Shown here piece after piece: positions 16,604 through 24,264 of a stretch of 64,000 nt of DNA. The stretch spans positions 1 through 64,000 of the forward strand of contig JAQVWN010000004.1 in the NCBI GenBank assembly GCA_028749475.1, in the 5' to 3' direction. The translations under genes were made by a program, and so were the position numbers. How positions within the stretch are numbered: position 1 is the first letter of the stretch; each line of letters opens with the position of its first letter. Source of the DNA: Thomasclavelia sp. GTDB lineage: Bacteria > Bacillota_I > Bacilli_A > Erysipelotrichales > Coprobacillaceae. The notes under the pieces were generated by a model that did not search any database, had not been told where the DNA came from, and saw only the letters and a program-made list of their open reading frames with translations.

Positions 16604-17647
16604 TATATTGCTTCTAATTGCCCAACGCATTTTTGTCGATTTAGCTCGTGAGTTACGATGGCATTCATTTGCAGAAGGTCTTATAACATTACGAGATACA
16701 TCATCATAAATACCTAACCTTTTCATTTCTTTAAAAGATTTTTTTACTACTCTATCTTCGCCTGAATGGAAAGTAAGGATAGCAACTCTTCCTCCAGGAT
16801 TTAGAATTGAAGGAAGTTTTTCAACAAACTCATGTAATACTTCAAACTCTTGATTAACTTCTATTCTTAAGGCTTGAAATACTCTAGCAGCAGTTTTATT
16901 AATTTGATCTTTATTTGTAGAAGGATCAATTGATAATAATGTTTTACTTATTACTTTATATAATGAAGTGGTTGTCTCTAATGAGTTACCACTTTTTATA
17001 TTAGAAATAATATTTCGAGCTAATTCTTTTGAATAAGGTTCATCAGAATTTTCATATAAAATATTTTCTAAGTCTTCTTTAGTAAAGTCTTGAAGTAACT
17101 CAAATGCTGGTTTACCAGCATTAGGGTTAAGTCTTAAATCTAAAGGGCCATCATGTTTATATGAAAATCCTCTAGTAGGATTATCAATTTGCATTGATGA
17201 AACACCTAAATCAGCTAGAACAAAATCAAACTTTCCTACTTCCTTAGATAAGATATCAATATCTTTAAAGTTTAACTGTTTGATAGTTAGAATATCTTCT
17301 CCATATCCTTTATCTTTAAGTCTTTCTTTAGTTTTTACCATTTCGATAGTGTCAATATCAAGGGCATAGAGATGCCCTTGTCCTTGAAGTTTCTCTAACA
17401 TCTTAGATGTGTGACCACCATATCCTAAAGTACAATCAAGACCTATTTGGCCAGGCTGAATATCTAAAAATTCTAATATTTCATCAACCATTATTGATAA
17501 ATGCATTCCTGCTGGAGTGCTTCCTTTAGAAATTACATGTTCAATAGTATCAGGGTATAAATCAGGATTTAATTCTTTATACTTTTCGTTATACTTCTTG
17601 GGATGGGTTCCACTATATCTTTTTCTTCTTTTATGTTTATTTTCCAT
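16595..17647 (-). CDS. rsmH: 16S rRNA (cytosine-1402-N4)-methyltransferase, extended form
   Basis: This SAM-dependent enzyme methylates C1402 in the ribosomal decoding centre. The SAM loop is DCTLGYGGHTSKML, followed by LADLGVSSMQIDNPTRGFSY, the GPLDLRLNP motif and RVFQALRIEVNQE, all diagnostic for RsmH/MraW. At 350 residues it is about 40 longer than usual. The extra piece is a basic N terminus (KHKRRKRYSGTHPKKYNEKY) before STPAGMHLSIMVDEIL, where RsmH normally begins. The gene stands alone, away from the division-gene cluster where rsmH usually sits. No Shine-Dalgarno sequence precedes ATG 17647. Confidence 0.9.
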   Translation of the reverse strand: MENKHKRRKRYSGTHPKKYNEKYKELNPDLYPDTIEHVISKGSTPAGMHLSIMVDEILEFLDIQPGQIGLDCTLGYGGHTSKMLEKLQGQGHLYALDIDTIEMVKTKERLKDKGYGEDILTIKQLNFKDIDILSKEVGKFDFVLADLGVSSMQIDNPTRGFSYKHDGPLDLRLNPNAGKPAFELLQDFTKEDLENILYENSDEPYSKELARNIISNIKSGNSLETTTSLYKVISKTLLSIDPSTNKDQINKTAARVFQALRIEVNQEFEVLHEFVEKLPSILNPGGRVAILTFHSGEDRVVKKSFKEMKRLGIYDDVSRNVIRPSANECHRNSRAKSTKMRWAIRSNIKI

Positions 17648-17653
17648 ATCTAG

Positions 17654-17662
17654 AGTATAACA
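17654..17662 (-). promoter_or_regulatory. Extended -10 promoter of rsmH
   Basis: On the minus strand TGTTATACT (17662-17654) is an extended -10 element ending six bases before the rsmH start codon. That predicts a leaderless or nearly leaderless message. No good -35 is seen. Confidence 0.4.
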
Positions 17663-17749
17663 TGAAAAATAGAATTGTTATTGAAAATTAAAGACTAATT
17701 ATCATAAATTACTACAATAACACTTATCTTGATATTGGTCTAAAAAGCA

Positions 17750-17778
17750 TTGACATTATCAAGGCTTTTCTTTAAAAT
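17750..17778 (+). promoter_or_regulatory. Promoter of rplM-rpsI
   Basis: A consensus TTGACA (17750-17755), a 17-bp spacer and TAAAAT (17773-17778). This is one of the strongest promoters in the window, as expected for ribosomal proteins. Confidence 0.8.
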
Positions 17779-17784
17779 GGTAGT

Positions 17785-17830
17785 GTTCTTATGAACTCTA
17801 AGTCCCCGGTAAGGATAAAGGAGAAAAGTT
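17785..17830 (+). ncRNA. Candidate L13 leader (ribosomal-protein autoregulatory RNA)
   Basis: The short 5' UTR contains GTTC-TTAT-GAAC followed by AAGTCCCCGGTAAGGATAAA just before the ribosome site. This resembles the L13 leader element reported upstream of rplM in Firmicutes, which binds the operon product to limit translation. The match is from memory; no covariance search was run. Confidence 0.45.
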
Positions 17831-18268
17831 ATGAGACAAACTACGATGGCTAATGAAGCCACAATAGAAAGAAAATGGTATGTTATTGATGCAGCTGGAC
17901 TAACTTTAGGTCGTTTAGCTTCAGAAGTAGCTACAGTGTTAAGAGGTAAAAATAAACCTACTTACACACCACATGTTGATTGTGGAGATTATGTAATTAT
18001 CGTTAACGCTGAAAAAGCAGTAATGACTGGTAAGAAACTTGAAAAAGAAATGTATTATCACCATACTGGATGGCTTGGAGGTTTAAAATCTAAATCTGCA
18101 AGAGATTTCAGAGACCAAAATCCTACTGGATGGGTTGAAGCAGCTGTTAAAGGTATGTTACCTCACAACACATTAGGAAGAAAACAAGGGATGAAATTAT
18201 TCGTATATGCAGGTCCGGATCATCCTCATGCAGCACAAAATCCAACAGAAATGAAATTGAAAGGGTAG
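17831..18268 (+). CDS. rplM: 50S ribosomal protein L13
   Basis: The 145-residue protein begins [20 protein letters not shown], the typical Firmicutes L13 N terminus, and contains [33 protein letters not shown] and the C-terminal [12 protein letters not shown]...[11 protein letters not shown]. It is a primary binder of 23S rRNA in early 50S assembly. GGAG lies close to ATG 17831. rpsI follows after nine bases, as in most bacteria. Confidence 0.98.
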   Translation: MRQTTMANEATIERKWYVIDAAGLTLGRLASEVATVLRGKNKPTYTPHVDCGDYVIIVNAEKAVMTGKKLEKEMYYHHTGWLGGLKSKSARDFRDQNPTGWVEAAVKGMLPHNTLGRKQGMKLFVYAGPDHPHAAQNPTEMKLKG

Positions 18269-18277
18269 GTAGTAGAT

Positions 18278-18670
18278 ATGGCAAATGTACAATATAGAGG
18301 AACTGGAAGAAGAAAATCTTCAGTAGCTCGTGTTATTTTAACACCAGGTACAGGAAACATGGTTATCAATGGTAAACCTGCAAAAGATTATTTACCATCA
18401 GAAATCCTTTTAATGATTGTAAACCAACCATTAGAATTAACTTCAACTCAAGACAAATTTGATGTTCAAGTTAATGTAATTGGTGGAGGATACTCAGGAC
18501 AAGCTGGAGCTATCCGTCACGGTGTTGCTAGAGCTTTACTTGAAGCTGGATCTGATTACAGACCACAACTTAAAGCTGCTGGATTCCTAACTAGAGATGC
18601 AAGAATGAAAGAACGTAAAAAATACGGTCTTAAGAAAGCACGTCGTGCTCCTCAATTCTCTAAGAGATAA
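18278..18670 (+). CDS. rpsI: 30S ribosomal protein S9
   Basis: The 130-residue protein contains the family hallmarks [14 protein letters not shown] at the N terminus, [20 protein letters not shown] in the middle and the basic tail [11 protein letters not shown] that reaches toward P-site tRNA. It is co-transcribed with rplM. A strong terminator follows, and the adjoining DNA to the right is accessory in content. Confidence 0.98.
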   Translation: MANVQYRGTGRRKSSVARVILTPGTGNMVINGKPAKDYLPSEILLMIVNQPLELTSTQDKFDVQVNVIGGGYSGQAGAIRHGVARALLEAGSDYRPQLKAAGFLTRDARMKERKKYGLKKARRAPQFSKR

Positions 18671-18703
18671 TTTTTGGATAATTCAAAAAGTATCAAAAGA
18701 CTT

Positions 18704-18735
18704 AAAGCCCTTATTCAAGGGCTTTTTGTTTTTTA
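18704..18735 (+). terminator. Intrinsic terminator after rpsI
   Basis: AAAGCCCTT (18704-18712), loop ATTC, AAGGGCTTT (18717-18725), then a long T-rich tail. It marks the left edge of the accessory region. Confidence 0.9.
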
Positions 18736-18778
18736 GTTAAAATGGATGAGATACAAGTACTTAGCTTTTATGAAATTA

Positions 18779-18787
18779 TGATATAAT
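18779..18787 (+). promoter_or_regulatory. Extended -10 promoter of the unknown gene at 18809
   Basis: TGATATAAT (18779-18787) matches the TGnTATAAT extended -10 consensus. The -35 region is poor. Confidence 0.5.
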
Positions 18788-18808
18788 TTTTTAAAGAAGG
18801 TGCTAATT

Positions 18809-20206
18809 ATGTTATTTAAAGATAAGGAATTGTGTTCATTATATGATATTGAATTTGATTATGAAGGACCATCTTTATATTCACTTTCTAAAGAAATATA
18901 TAGGATGACAGATTTAATAAATGAAAAATTACAATCCAAAGAAGAAATTAAGTTAGGACATAAAGATAACAACAATTATGAGATTGGTTTGTCATATAAA
19001 ACTATAAGTGATTTTACTTTTAATAGAAGTTTAAACGAAATTAAAGAGATACTATATAGGAATAATAATGAACAATTTAGTATATCAAAAGGATTGAGAC
19101 AAATTGGCTTAAATGAATCCTTTGAAAAATTAGATGATTGTAATTATTTAAAACTGCTATATCTTTTTTATATGATTAATTATTTTGTGTTTCCATCAAT
19201 GAATATTTTTAAATATATCTCCAATGATAAAAAAACATTTGATAAAAGTTTTAACGAAGGAACTGATGGAGGTAAAATTATATCATTTATATTGAACAAT
19301 CTATTAGACAATAGAGACATTTTTAATTACTTCATTTCAGAGCAAAATGACTTATCAATTTTATCAGAACAGACTTGTGAGATAATCAATAATTTAATGA
19401 ATCAAGATTGTGAAAACGAAATCAATAATGTAATATCTCAACCTTATATATCTAAAGAGTGTAATAATGATAATCCCTTAATTATTATTCTAGACAACTT
19501 ATATGGCTATTCTATGAGACTATATTGTGGAGATATGATTTATAACTTAATTCAACAAGATATATTTAAATTTGATGAGTTATTAATTAGACCTTCAACT
19601 TCTTGGAAAAAACTATTTATAGATATAAATAATATTGAAGAATTTCTAAACAATGATGATTTATACTCTTTTTGTAAACAAAAAGAATTTAAAAAAATAG
19701 AATCTAGGGATAGAACTAAATTTAAGTGCAGCAATGCAGTTTCGTTTTTGAAGACTATAATTGCTTATGATAAAAATTGGATTAAAGAATTTAACTCAAA
19801 TGAAGGACTATTTATTAGAAACGAAGATGGCAAGTTAACTATCTATGCCTTAAAGATAGCAATAATTATTAAAACGTATAATGATTTAGTAAATAAAAAT
19901 AAAATGAGGATAATAAATGAAGATTGCAAACTTAATAAACCATTAGGAAGCACTTTATCAACTAATTGTGATAATAGTTTTCCTGCTATTTTACCGATTA
20001 GATTATTTCACTTGGCTTGTCATTCACAATATTTGAATGCTATAAAACAAGATTCATATTATGAAGAATTTAAAAAAGAATTTATTCAACCAGAAATAAT
20101 ATCTATGGAAATTTTTAATAAAATGTTTTTCCTGAATTCTTTCAATTCAAGAAAATTGTACTTAGAATCAATAAACGAAAAGTTAATATCCTTATTAGAA
20201 GATTAG
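18809..20206 (+). CDS. Unrecognised 465-residue cytosolic protein
   Basis: I do not recognise the family. The protein has no signal peptide and no clear membrane span. It is acidic, rich in Asn, Ile and Lys, and mostly helical, with aromatic-rich strands such as NYLKLLYLFYMINYFVFPS. ATG 18809 has AGAAGG eight bases upstream; a GTG at 18800 would add three residues but overlaps that site. It is monocistronic, flanked by its own promoter and a terminator. Its low-complexity Asn/Ile-rich composition is like the toxin-cassette genes further right and unlike the ribosomal genes to the left, suggesting acquired DNA. Confidence 0.65.
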   Translation: MLFKDKELCSLYDIEFDYEGPSLYSLSKEIYRMTDLINEKLQSKEEIKLGHKDNNNYEIGLSYKTISDFTFNRSLNEIKEILYRNNNEQFSISKGLRQIGLNESFEKLDDCNYLKLLYLFYMINYFVFPSMNIFKYISNDKKTFDKSFNEGTDGGKIISFILNNLLDNRDIFNYFISEQNDLSILSEQTCEIINNLMNQDCENEINNVISQPYISKECNNDNPLIIILDNLYGYSMRLYCGDMIYNLIQQDIFKFDELLIRPSTSWKKLFIDINNIEEFLNNDDLYSFCKQKEFKKIESRDRTKFKCSNAVSFLKTIIAYDKNWIKEFNSNEGLFIRNEDGKLTIYALKIAIIIKTYNDLVNKNKMRIINEDCKLNKPLGSTLSTNCDNSFPAILPIRLFHLACHSQYLNAIKQDSYYEEFKKEFIQPEIISMEIFNKMFFLNSFNSRKLYLESINEKLISLLED

Positions 20207-20229
20207 AACAATTATCTAATCTTTTTTTT
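20200..20229 (+). terminator. Intrinsic terminator after the unknown gene
   Basis: AGATTAGA (20200-20207) pairs with TCTAATCT (20215-20222), followed by eight T residues. Confidence 0.8.
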
Positions 20230-20316
20230 GACCAAACATTTTAATGTTTTTGCCTTTATTGTGATATTTAATTTAATGTTATTTTTATTGTGGATAACAT
20301 GAAGGGTTTATTAATC

Positions 20317-20347
20317 TTTACCTTCTAGTTACCTCTAATGATAGAGT
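20317..20347 (+). promoter_or_regulatory. MerR-type promoter (19-bp spacer) of the merR-lipoprotein operon
   Basis: TTTACC (20317-20322), a 19-bp spacer and TAGAGT (20342-20347) form the over-long promoter that MerR-family activators require. The inverted repeat CTCTA (20333-20337) and TAGAG (20342-20346) reaches into the -10 box. A MerR gene starts directly downstream, so autoregulation is likely. Confidence 0.6.
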
Positions 20348-20369
20348 TAAAGAAGAGGTGATAGGATAA

Positions 20370-20687
20370 TTGTTGAAAATAAGGGAGTTTTCAAAACTTT
20401 GTAACTGCAGTGTGTACACTCTTAGATATTATGATCAAATCGGCTTATTAAAGCCATCAATAATAAATAATAATTCTGGTTATAGATTCTATGATGAAAC
20501 TCAATTAGATGAGTATATTCAAATAAAAGATTTTCAGTCAATAGGGTTTAGTATCTTAGAAATTCAAAGTTTAAACAAAAAAACAAACAAACAGATATTA
20601 ATAATGATCGATAGAAAGGTGGAACATTTAGAAGAAAAAAAAGAATTGGCAATTTACCTAAAAGAAAAATATTTTGGAGGGAAGTAA
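20370..20687 (+). CDS. MerR-family transcriptional regulator (minimal)
   Basis: The 105-residue protein has the MerR winged-helix start KIREFSKLCNCSVYTLRYYD, then QIGLLKPS, YRFYDETQLDEYIQIKDFQ and a C-terminal dimerisation coiled coil (KKTNKQILIMIDRKVEHLEE). There is no effector-binding domain, so it is a stripped-down type that may bind a small or metal ligand, or none. No ATG is available; TTG codons at 20370 and 20373 are the candidates, and 20373 gives the usual MKIREF start with AGGA upstream. The stop is one base before the lipoprotein ATG, showing an operon. Confidence 0.85.
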   Translation: MLKIREFSKLCNCSVYTLRYYDQIGLLKPSIINNNSGYRFYDETQLDEYIQIKDFQSIGFSILEIQSLNKKTNKQILIMIDRKVEHLEEKKELAIYLKEKYFGGK

Positions 20688-20688
20688 A

Positions 20689-21555
20689 ATGAGAAAAATT
20701 TTAAGTATGATTTTGTGTTTCAGTATTGTATGTGGATTAACAGGATGTGGATCAAAAGATAATAGTAGTTCTACATCTAGCTCTAGTACAAGTGATGAAC
20801 CTGCAATTAGTATTAAGGATATTGATTGGAAAGTTAAAGAAGGAATTATTGATGGTGATAGATATGCATTATTTGATTATACAAATAATACTCCATACAC
20901 TATTAGTAATATTGAAATAAAATTTAAAGAGAAATCAAAAATAAAGAAAGAAGATAAAGAAAAATACTATTCTGATATGCAAGAGGAACTTGATGCTTCG
21001 GAAGAAGAAATGGAGGAAATAAAAGAAAAAGAAATATCTTTTACAGCTAGTTCTGATGAAATCGTAGATAAGAATAAATCAATAAAGAATCAAAGATTAT
21101 ATTATTACAGTGGAAACCATTATTTAAGTAATTACGAGCATTACAAATTATCAGAGCCAGATACTGCAACTATCAGTTTTATTGATAATAATAAAATTTA
21201 CAAAGTATATTATGATTTTCATTCAAAAAATTATACATATGATGATAAAACTGAAAAAGCGATTTACTGGACAAAAACAGTAATTAAAGATAAAGTTCCA
21301 AAGCCAGATGCTAAGGTTATTAAAAAAGGCGGAAGTGATGATGATTCATTATTTATGTTCTATGCATATGGAATGAATATGAAAAAATTTAATAAATATA
21401 TTGATGATTGTAAAAAAATGGGATATACAGTTGATCCAAGCAGTTTCGATGGCTTCTATTCTGCAGATAATAAAGAGGGATATAATGTATATCTATCTTA
21501 TGATGAAGATAACCATAGCATGAATGGTATGATTTCAGCACCAGATAACGAGTAA
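20689..21555 (+). CDS. Secreted lipoprotein of unknown function
   Basis: The 288-residue protein is lipid-anchored outside the membrane. The signal peptide ends in a lipobox (VCGLTGCG), with the modified Cys near residue 20, followed by a Ser/Thr linker. The mature part begins IKDIDWKVKEG...YALFDYTNNTPYTISNIEI, a beta-sandwich-like segment found in clostridial lipoproteins (possibly the DUF6591 group, from memory). A Glu/Lys-rich helical stretch and a second small domain (MFYAYGMNMKKFNKYIDDCK) follow. I start at ATG 20689, nine bases after GGAGG. Its control with merR suggests an envelope or ligand-responsive role. Confidence 0.75.
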   Translation: MRKILSMILCFSIVCGLTGCGSKDNSSSTSSSSTSDEPAISIKDIDWKVKEGIIDGDRYALFDYTNNTPYTISNIEIKFKEKSKIKKEDKEKYYSDMQEELDASEEEMEEIKEKEISFTASSDEIVDKNKSIKNQRLYYYSGNHYLSNYEHYKLSEPDTATISFIDNNKIYKVYYDFHSKNYTYDDKTEKAIYWTKTVIKDKVPKPDAKVIKKGGSDDDSLFMFYAYGMNMKKFNKYIDDCKKMGYTVDPSSFDGFYSADNKEGYNVYLSYDEDNHSMNGMISAPDNE

Positions 21556-21560
21556 AATAT

Positions 21561-21587
21561 AGCAGGAACATATGTTCCTGCTTTTTG
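21561..21587 (+). terminator. Intrinsic terminator after the lipoprotein
   Basis: AGCAGGAACA (21561-21570) and TGTTCCTGCT (21573-21582) form a perfect stem, followed by T residues. Confidence 0.88.
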
Positions 21588-21618
21588 ATGTTTATTAAGT
21601 ATGAATATTTGAAATAGC

Positions 21619-21648
21619 AAGACAATAAAGTTAAGGGTAGTGTATAAT
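21619..21648 (+). promoter_or_regulatory. Probable promoter of the dynamin-HerA-toxin operon
   Basis: AAGACA (21619-21624), an 18-bp spacer and TATAAT (21643-21648). The 5' half, AGACAATAAAGTTAAG, is almost identical to the promoter at 10062. The genes from 21694 to 29601 follow with no internal terminator. Confidence 0.5.
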
Positions 21649-21693
21649 TATAGTTAAGTCATTAACATCATTTTAAAAAAGGGGAAAGTCAGA

Positions 21694-24246
21694 ATGAAAG
21701 AAATTAGAATAGTAAGCAATCCTTATGAAAAGAACATTAGTTATAAAATTAAAGAAAATGATAGTTGGAAAGATTTGAATATAGAAAATTATCCTGATAG
21801 CAAGTTAATAGGAGATAAGTTTAGAATAAAATTTTTTCCATTTATTGTTAAAGATATATTGGATGAAATAATCAGGGAATTTGATAACAGTACTGAGCAA
21901 ATAGCAATTGAATTCGAAGGAACAACGGATGAATTTAAAGAATTAGAAAGCTTGTGTACTGATAATCAATACAAAGGAAGAATTATCATTTCTAAATCTA
22001 AATTTAGATTGGAAAATGCAAGAGATATTTTGCCTAATATTATTGAATGTTTTAAGCAAATGAATCCTTTAATAATATCTGCAGTTGGCGATAATAAAGG
22101 CATTCAAACTGAAATAAGGAAATTTACAGAAGCATCTAATGATATTATTCCAATTTGTATTCTTGGTAATTACAGCGCTGGTAAATCCACCTTTATAAAT
22201 GCCCTTATAGGAAATGAAGTATTGCCAAGTGGGGGAGAACCAATTACTGCAAAAGTCTTTAAAATTAATAAATCAAAGTATAAAGATAGAGCATTTATTA
22301 AGTTTACATTTGATAACGAACCTTTTCAAATAGATTTTACTGATGAAGGGTATACTTTTAATGTATCAAAAAATAAAAATGAATTATTATCATTACTTGA
22401 AGAAAAAATGGGTGAACTAGATTCCAAAAAGACAACGTTAATTATAAATAAAGCATTAGAAATGATTAATGGCTTTGATAAAAAGGATGAACAAAGAGTA
22501 GCTGATTTAATTGAAATATCTATACCTTTTGTTGGTGGAATATGGAATCAAATAAATAATGATTTTGTAATATTTGATACACCAGGATCAAATAGTTCTT
22601 CAAATAAAAGACATTTGGAAGTTTTAAAGAACGCTATGAAAGGATTGACTAATGGCCTACCTATATTTGTATCAGAATATAATACTTTAGATAGTAATGA
22701 TAATGAAGAACTAAATAAGGAAATACAAAACATAGAAGAATTAGACAATAGATTTACCATGATTGTGGTTAATAAAGCTGATAATTCAGAAATCACAAAA
22801 ACATCATTAGTTGGTGAGGATAAGGATAAAATACTTGATCAAGCTATTCCTAAGAGTTTATATAATGAAGGTATTTTCTTTGTATCATCAATTGTTGGCT
22901 TAGGCTCAAAAATAAATGGAGAATTTATTGATGATTTTAGTGCAGAAATATATGATGATCAAAAACATAAATATAATGATAAAGAAAGTAGATATTACAA
23001 AACACTTTATAAATATAATATTATGCCTGAGCAACTAATGAAAAGAGCCGAGGAAGAATGTATAAATAATACGAATCTTATTTACACAAATAGTGGATTG
23101 TTTAGTATTGAAAAAGAAATAGAAGTGTTTGCTGAAAAGTATTCAGCCTATAATAAATCAATGCAATCAGTTACTTTTTTAGATAAAGTTATAGACTTAA
23201 CTAATGACGAAATAGTCTTAAAAAAAGAAGAACGTGAAAAATCAAGAGAAGCAAGAAAACTATCACTTGAAAAGGATAAACAATTACTTGTCGAAAAACT
23301 AAACGACAAATTTCATGAAATAAATGTGAAATATGATGAAGAATACCCTGCTTATATGAATAATTATCACGATGATGTTTCTTTGTATATCACAGATGAT
23401 GAATTAGAAGATGAAGATATTAAAATTACAAACACACATATGGAAAAAGATAAATATGACCAATCAAAAGATGATGTGGAAAATAGAATAGATGATCGGA
23501 TTCAGAATACAAAAAATAATTTTTATGAAACCATCAAAGGAAAAAAGAAAGAATCAATTTATAAATTAAAGGATACTTTTGTAGATGCGATTAAAGATTC
23601 ATACAATGATATTTCTACACTAATTGAATCTAAGAAAGATATTCAAAAAGATGCTTCTGAGGAGTTACTTGAAACTAATAAAGCAAAATACTCCAATGCG
23701 GTAAGTTTTATAAAAAATGAATTAGAAGAGGAATCAAAAAAGTATTGGGATTCTAAATCACAAGATTTAAGAGTTTCCCTTAGAACTGTCATTAATGGAG
23801 CAACGGCTTTAACTGAAAACAAAAGAGAAGAATTATCTAAAATCATTACTACCTATAAAGATATTCAGTTTAATGATCATGCTGATATATTATTTGATAA
23901 AGATCGTTTTGCCTACAAGTTTATTTTAGGAGAATTGAAAATAATCAATACTACTAAATTAAGCCGAAGGAAACTTTTAAGGACTTATAACAAAGGTATT
24001 AAAGAAACGATAGACTATTTATATAGTATTATTAGTGAAAACCATAATACATCATTTGATGAATGGGCTCAAAATTTATTGGATGAAGTACTTAATAATA
24101 TTGTTGAATTAAGCCCAGAACTTATGGCCCAAGCTAATATCATTAGTGAGGATACTAAAAATATTGCAGACCTAGCATTAAAGCAAAATTCATTAAATGG
24201 ATATGCTGTTCAAATTAAAGAAATGATGGAGTGGAAAGAAAATTAA
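21694..24246 (+). CDS. Dynamin-like large GTPase (toxin-cassette gene 1)
   Basis: The 850-residue GTPase has G1 GNYSAGKSTFIN (about residues 158-169), G3 DTPGSNSS (about 294-301) and G4 NKAD (about 360-363), the layout of the dynamin_N superfamily. The last 350 residues are long charged coiled coils of the stalk type. I see no membrane span or signal, so any membrane contact would be peripheral, as in bacterial dynamins that remodel membranes. About 155 residues of non-GTPase sequence precede G1. The HerA-like ATPase gene follows after 18 bases with GGGG in the gap, showing co-transcription. Its role in the cassette is inferred: membrane remodelling or gating during effector export. Confidence 0.82.
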   Translation: MKEIRIVSNPYEKNISYKIKENDSWKDLNIENYPDSKLIGDKFRIKFFPFIVKDILDEIIREFDNSTEQIAIEFEGTTDEFKELESLCTDNQYKGRIIISKSKFRLENARDILPNIIECFKQMNPLIISAVGDNKGIQTEIRKFTEASNDIIPICILGNYSAGKSTFINALIGNEVLPSGGEPITAKVFKINKSKYKDRAFIKFTFDNEPFQIDFTDEGYTFNVSKNKNELLSLLEEKMGELDSKKTTLIINKALEMINGFDKKDEQRVADLIEISIPFVGGIWNQINNDFVIFDTPGSNSSSNKRHLEVLKNAMKGLTNGLPIFVSEYNTLDSNDNEELNKEIQNIEELDNRFTMIVVNKADNSEITKTSLVGEDKDKILDQAIPKSLYNEGIFFVSSIVGLGSKINGEFIDDFSAEIYDDQKHKYNDKESRYYKTLYKYNIMPEQLMKRAEEECINNTNLIYTNSGLFSIEKEIEVFAEKYSAYNKSMQSVTFLDKVIDLTNDEIVLKKEEREKSREARKLSLEKDKQLLVEKLNDKFHEINVKYDEEYPAYMNNYHDDVSLYITDDELEDEDIKITNTHMEKDKYDQSKDDVENRIDDRIQNTKNNFYETIKGKKKESIYKLKDTFVDAIKDSYNDISTLIESKKDIQKDASEELLETNKAKYSNAVSFIKNELEEESKKYWDSKSQDLRVSLRTVINGATALTENKREELSKIITTYKDIQFNDHADILFDKDRFAYKFILGELKIINTTKLSRRKLLRTYNKGIKETIDYLYSIISENHNTSFDEWAQNLLDEVLNNIVELSPELMAQANIISEDTKNIADLALKQNSLNGYAVQIKEMMEWKEN

Positions 24247-24264
24247 ATAAAGGGGAAGAAAACT

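Noticed and set aside
20289-20297. A perfect DnaA box (TGTGGATAA, reverse of TTATCCACA)
   Set aside because: It is a single copy with no neighbouring boxes and no dnaA or replication genes; one such 9-mer is expected by chance in a window of this size.
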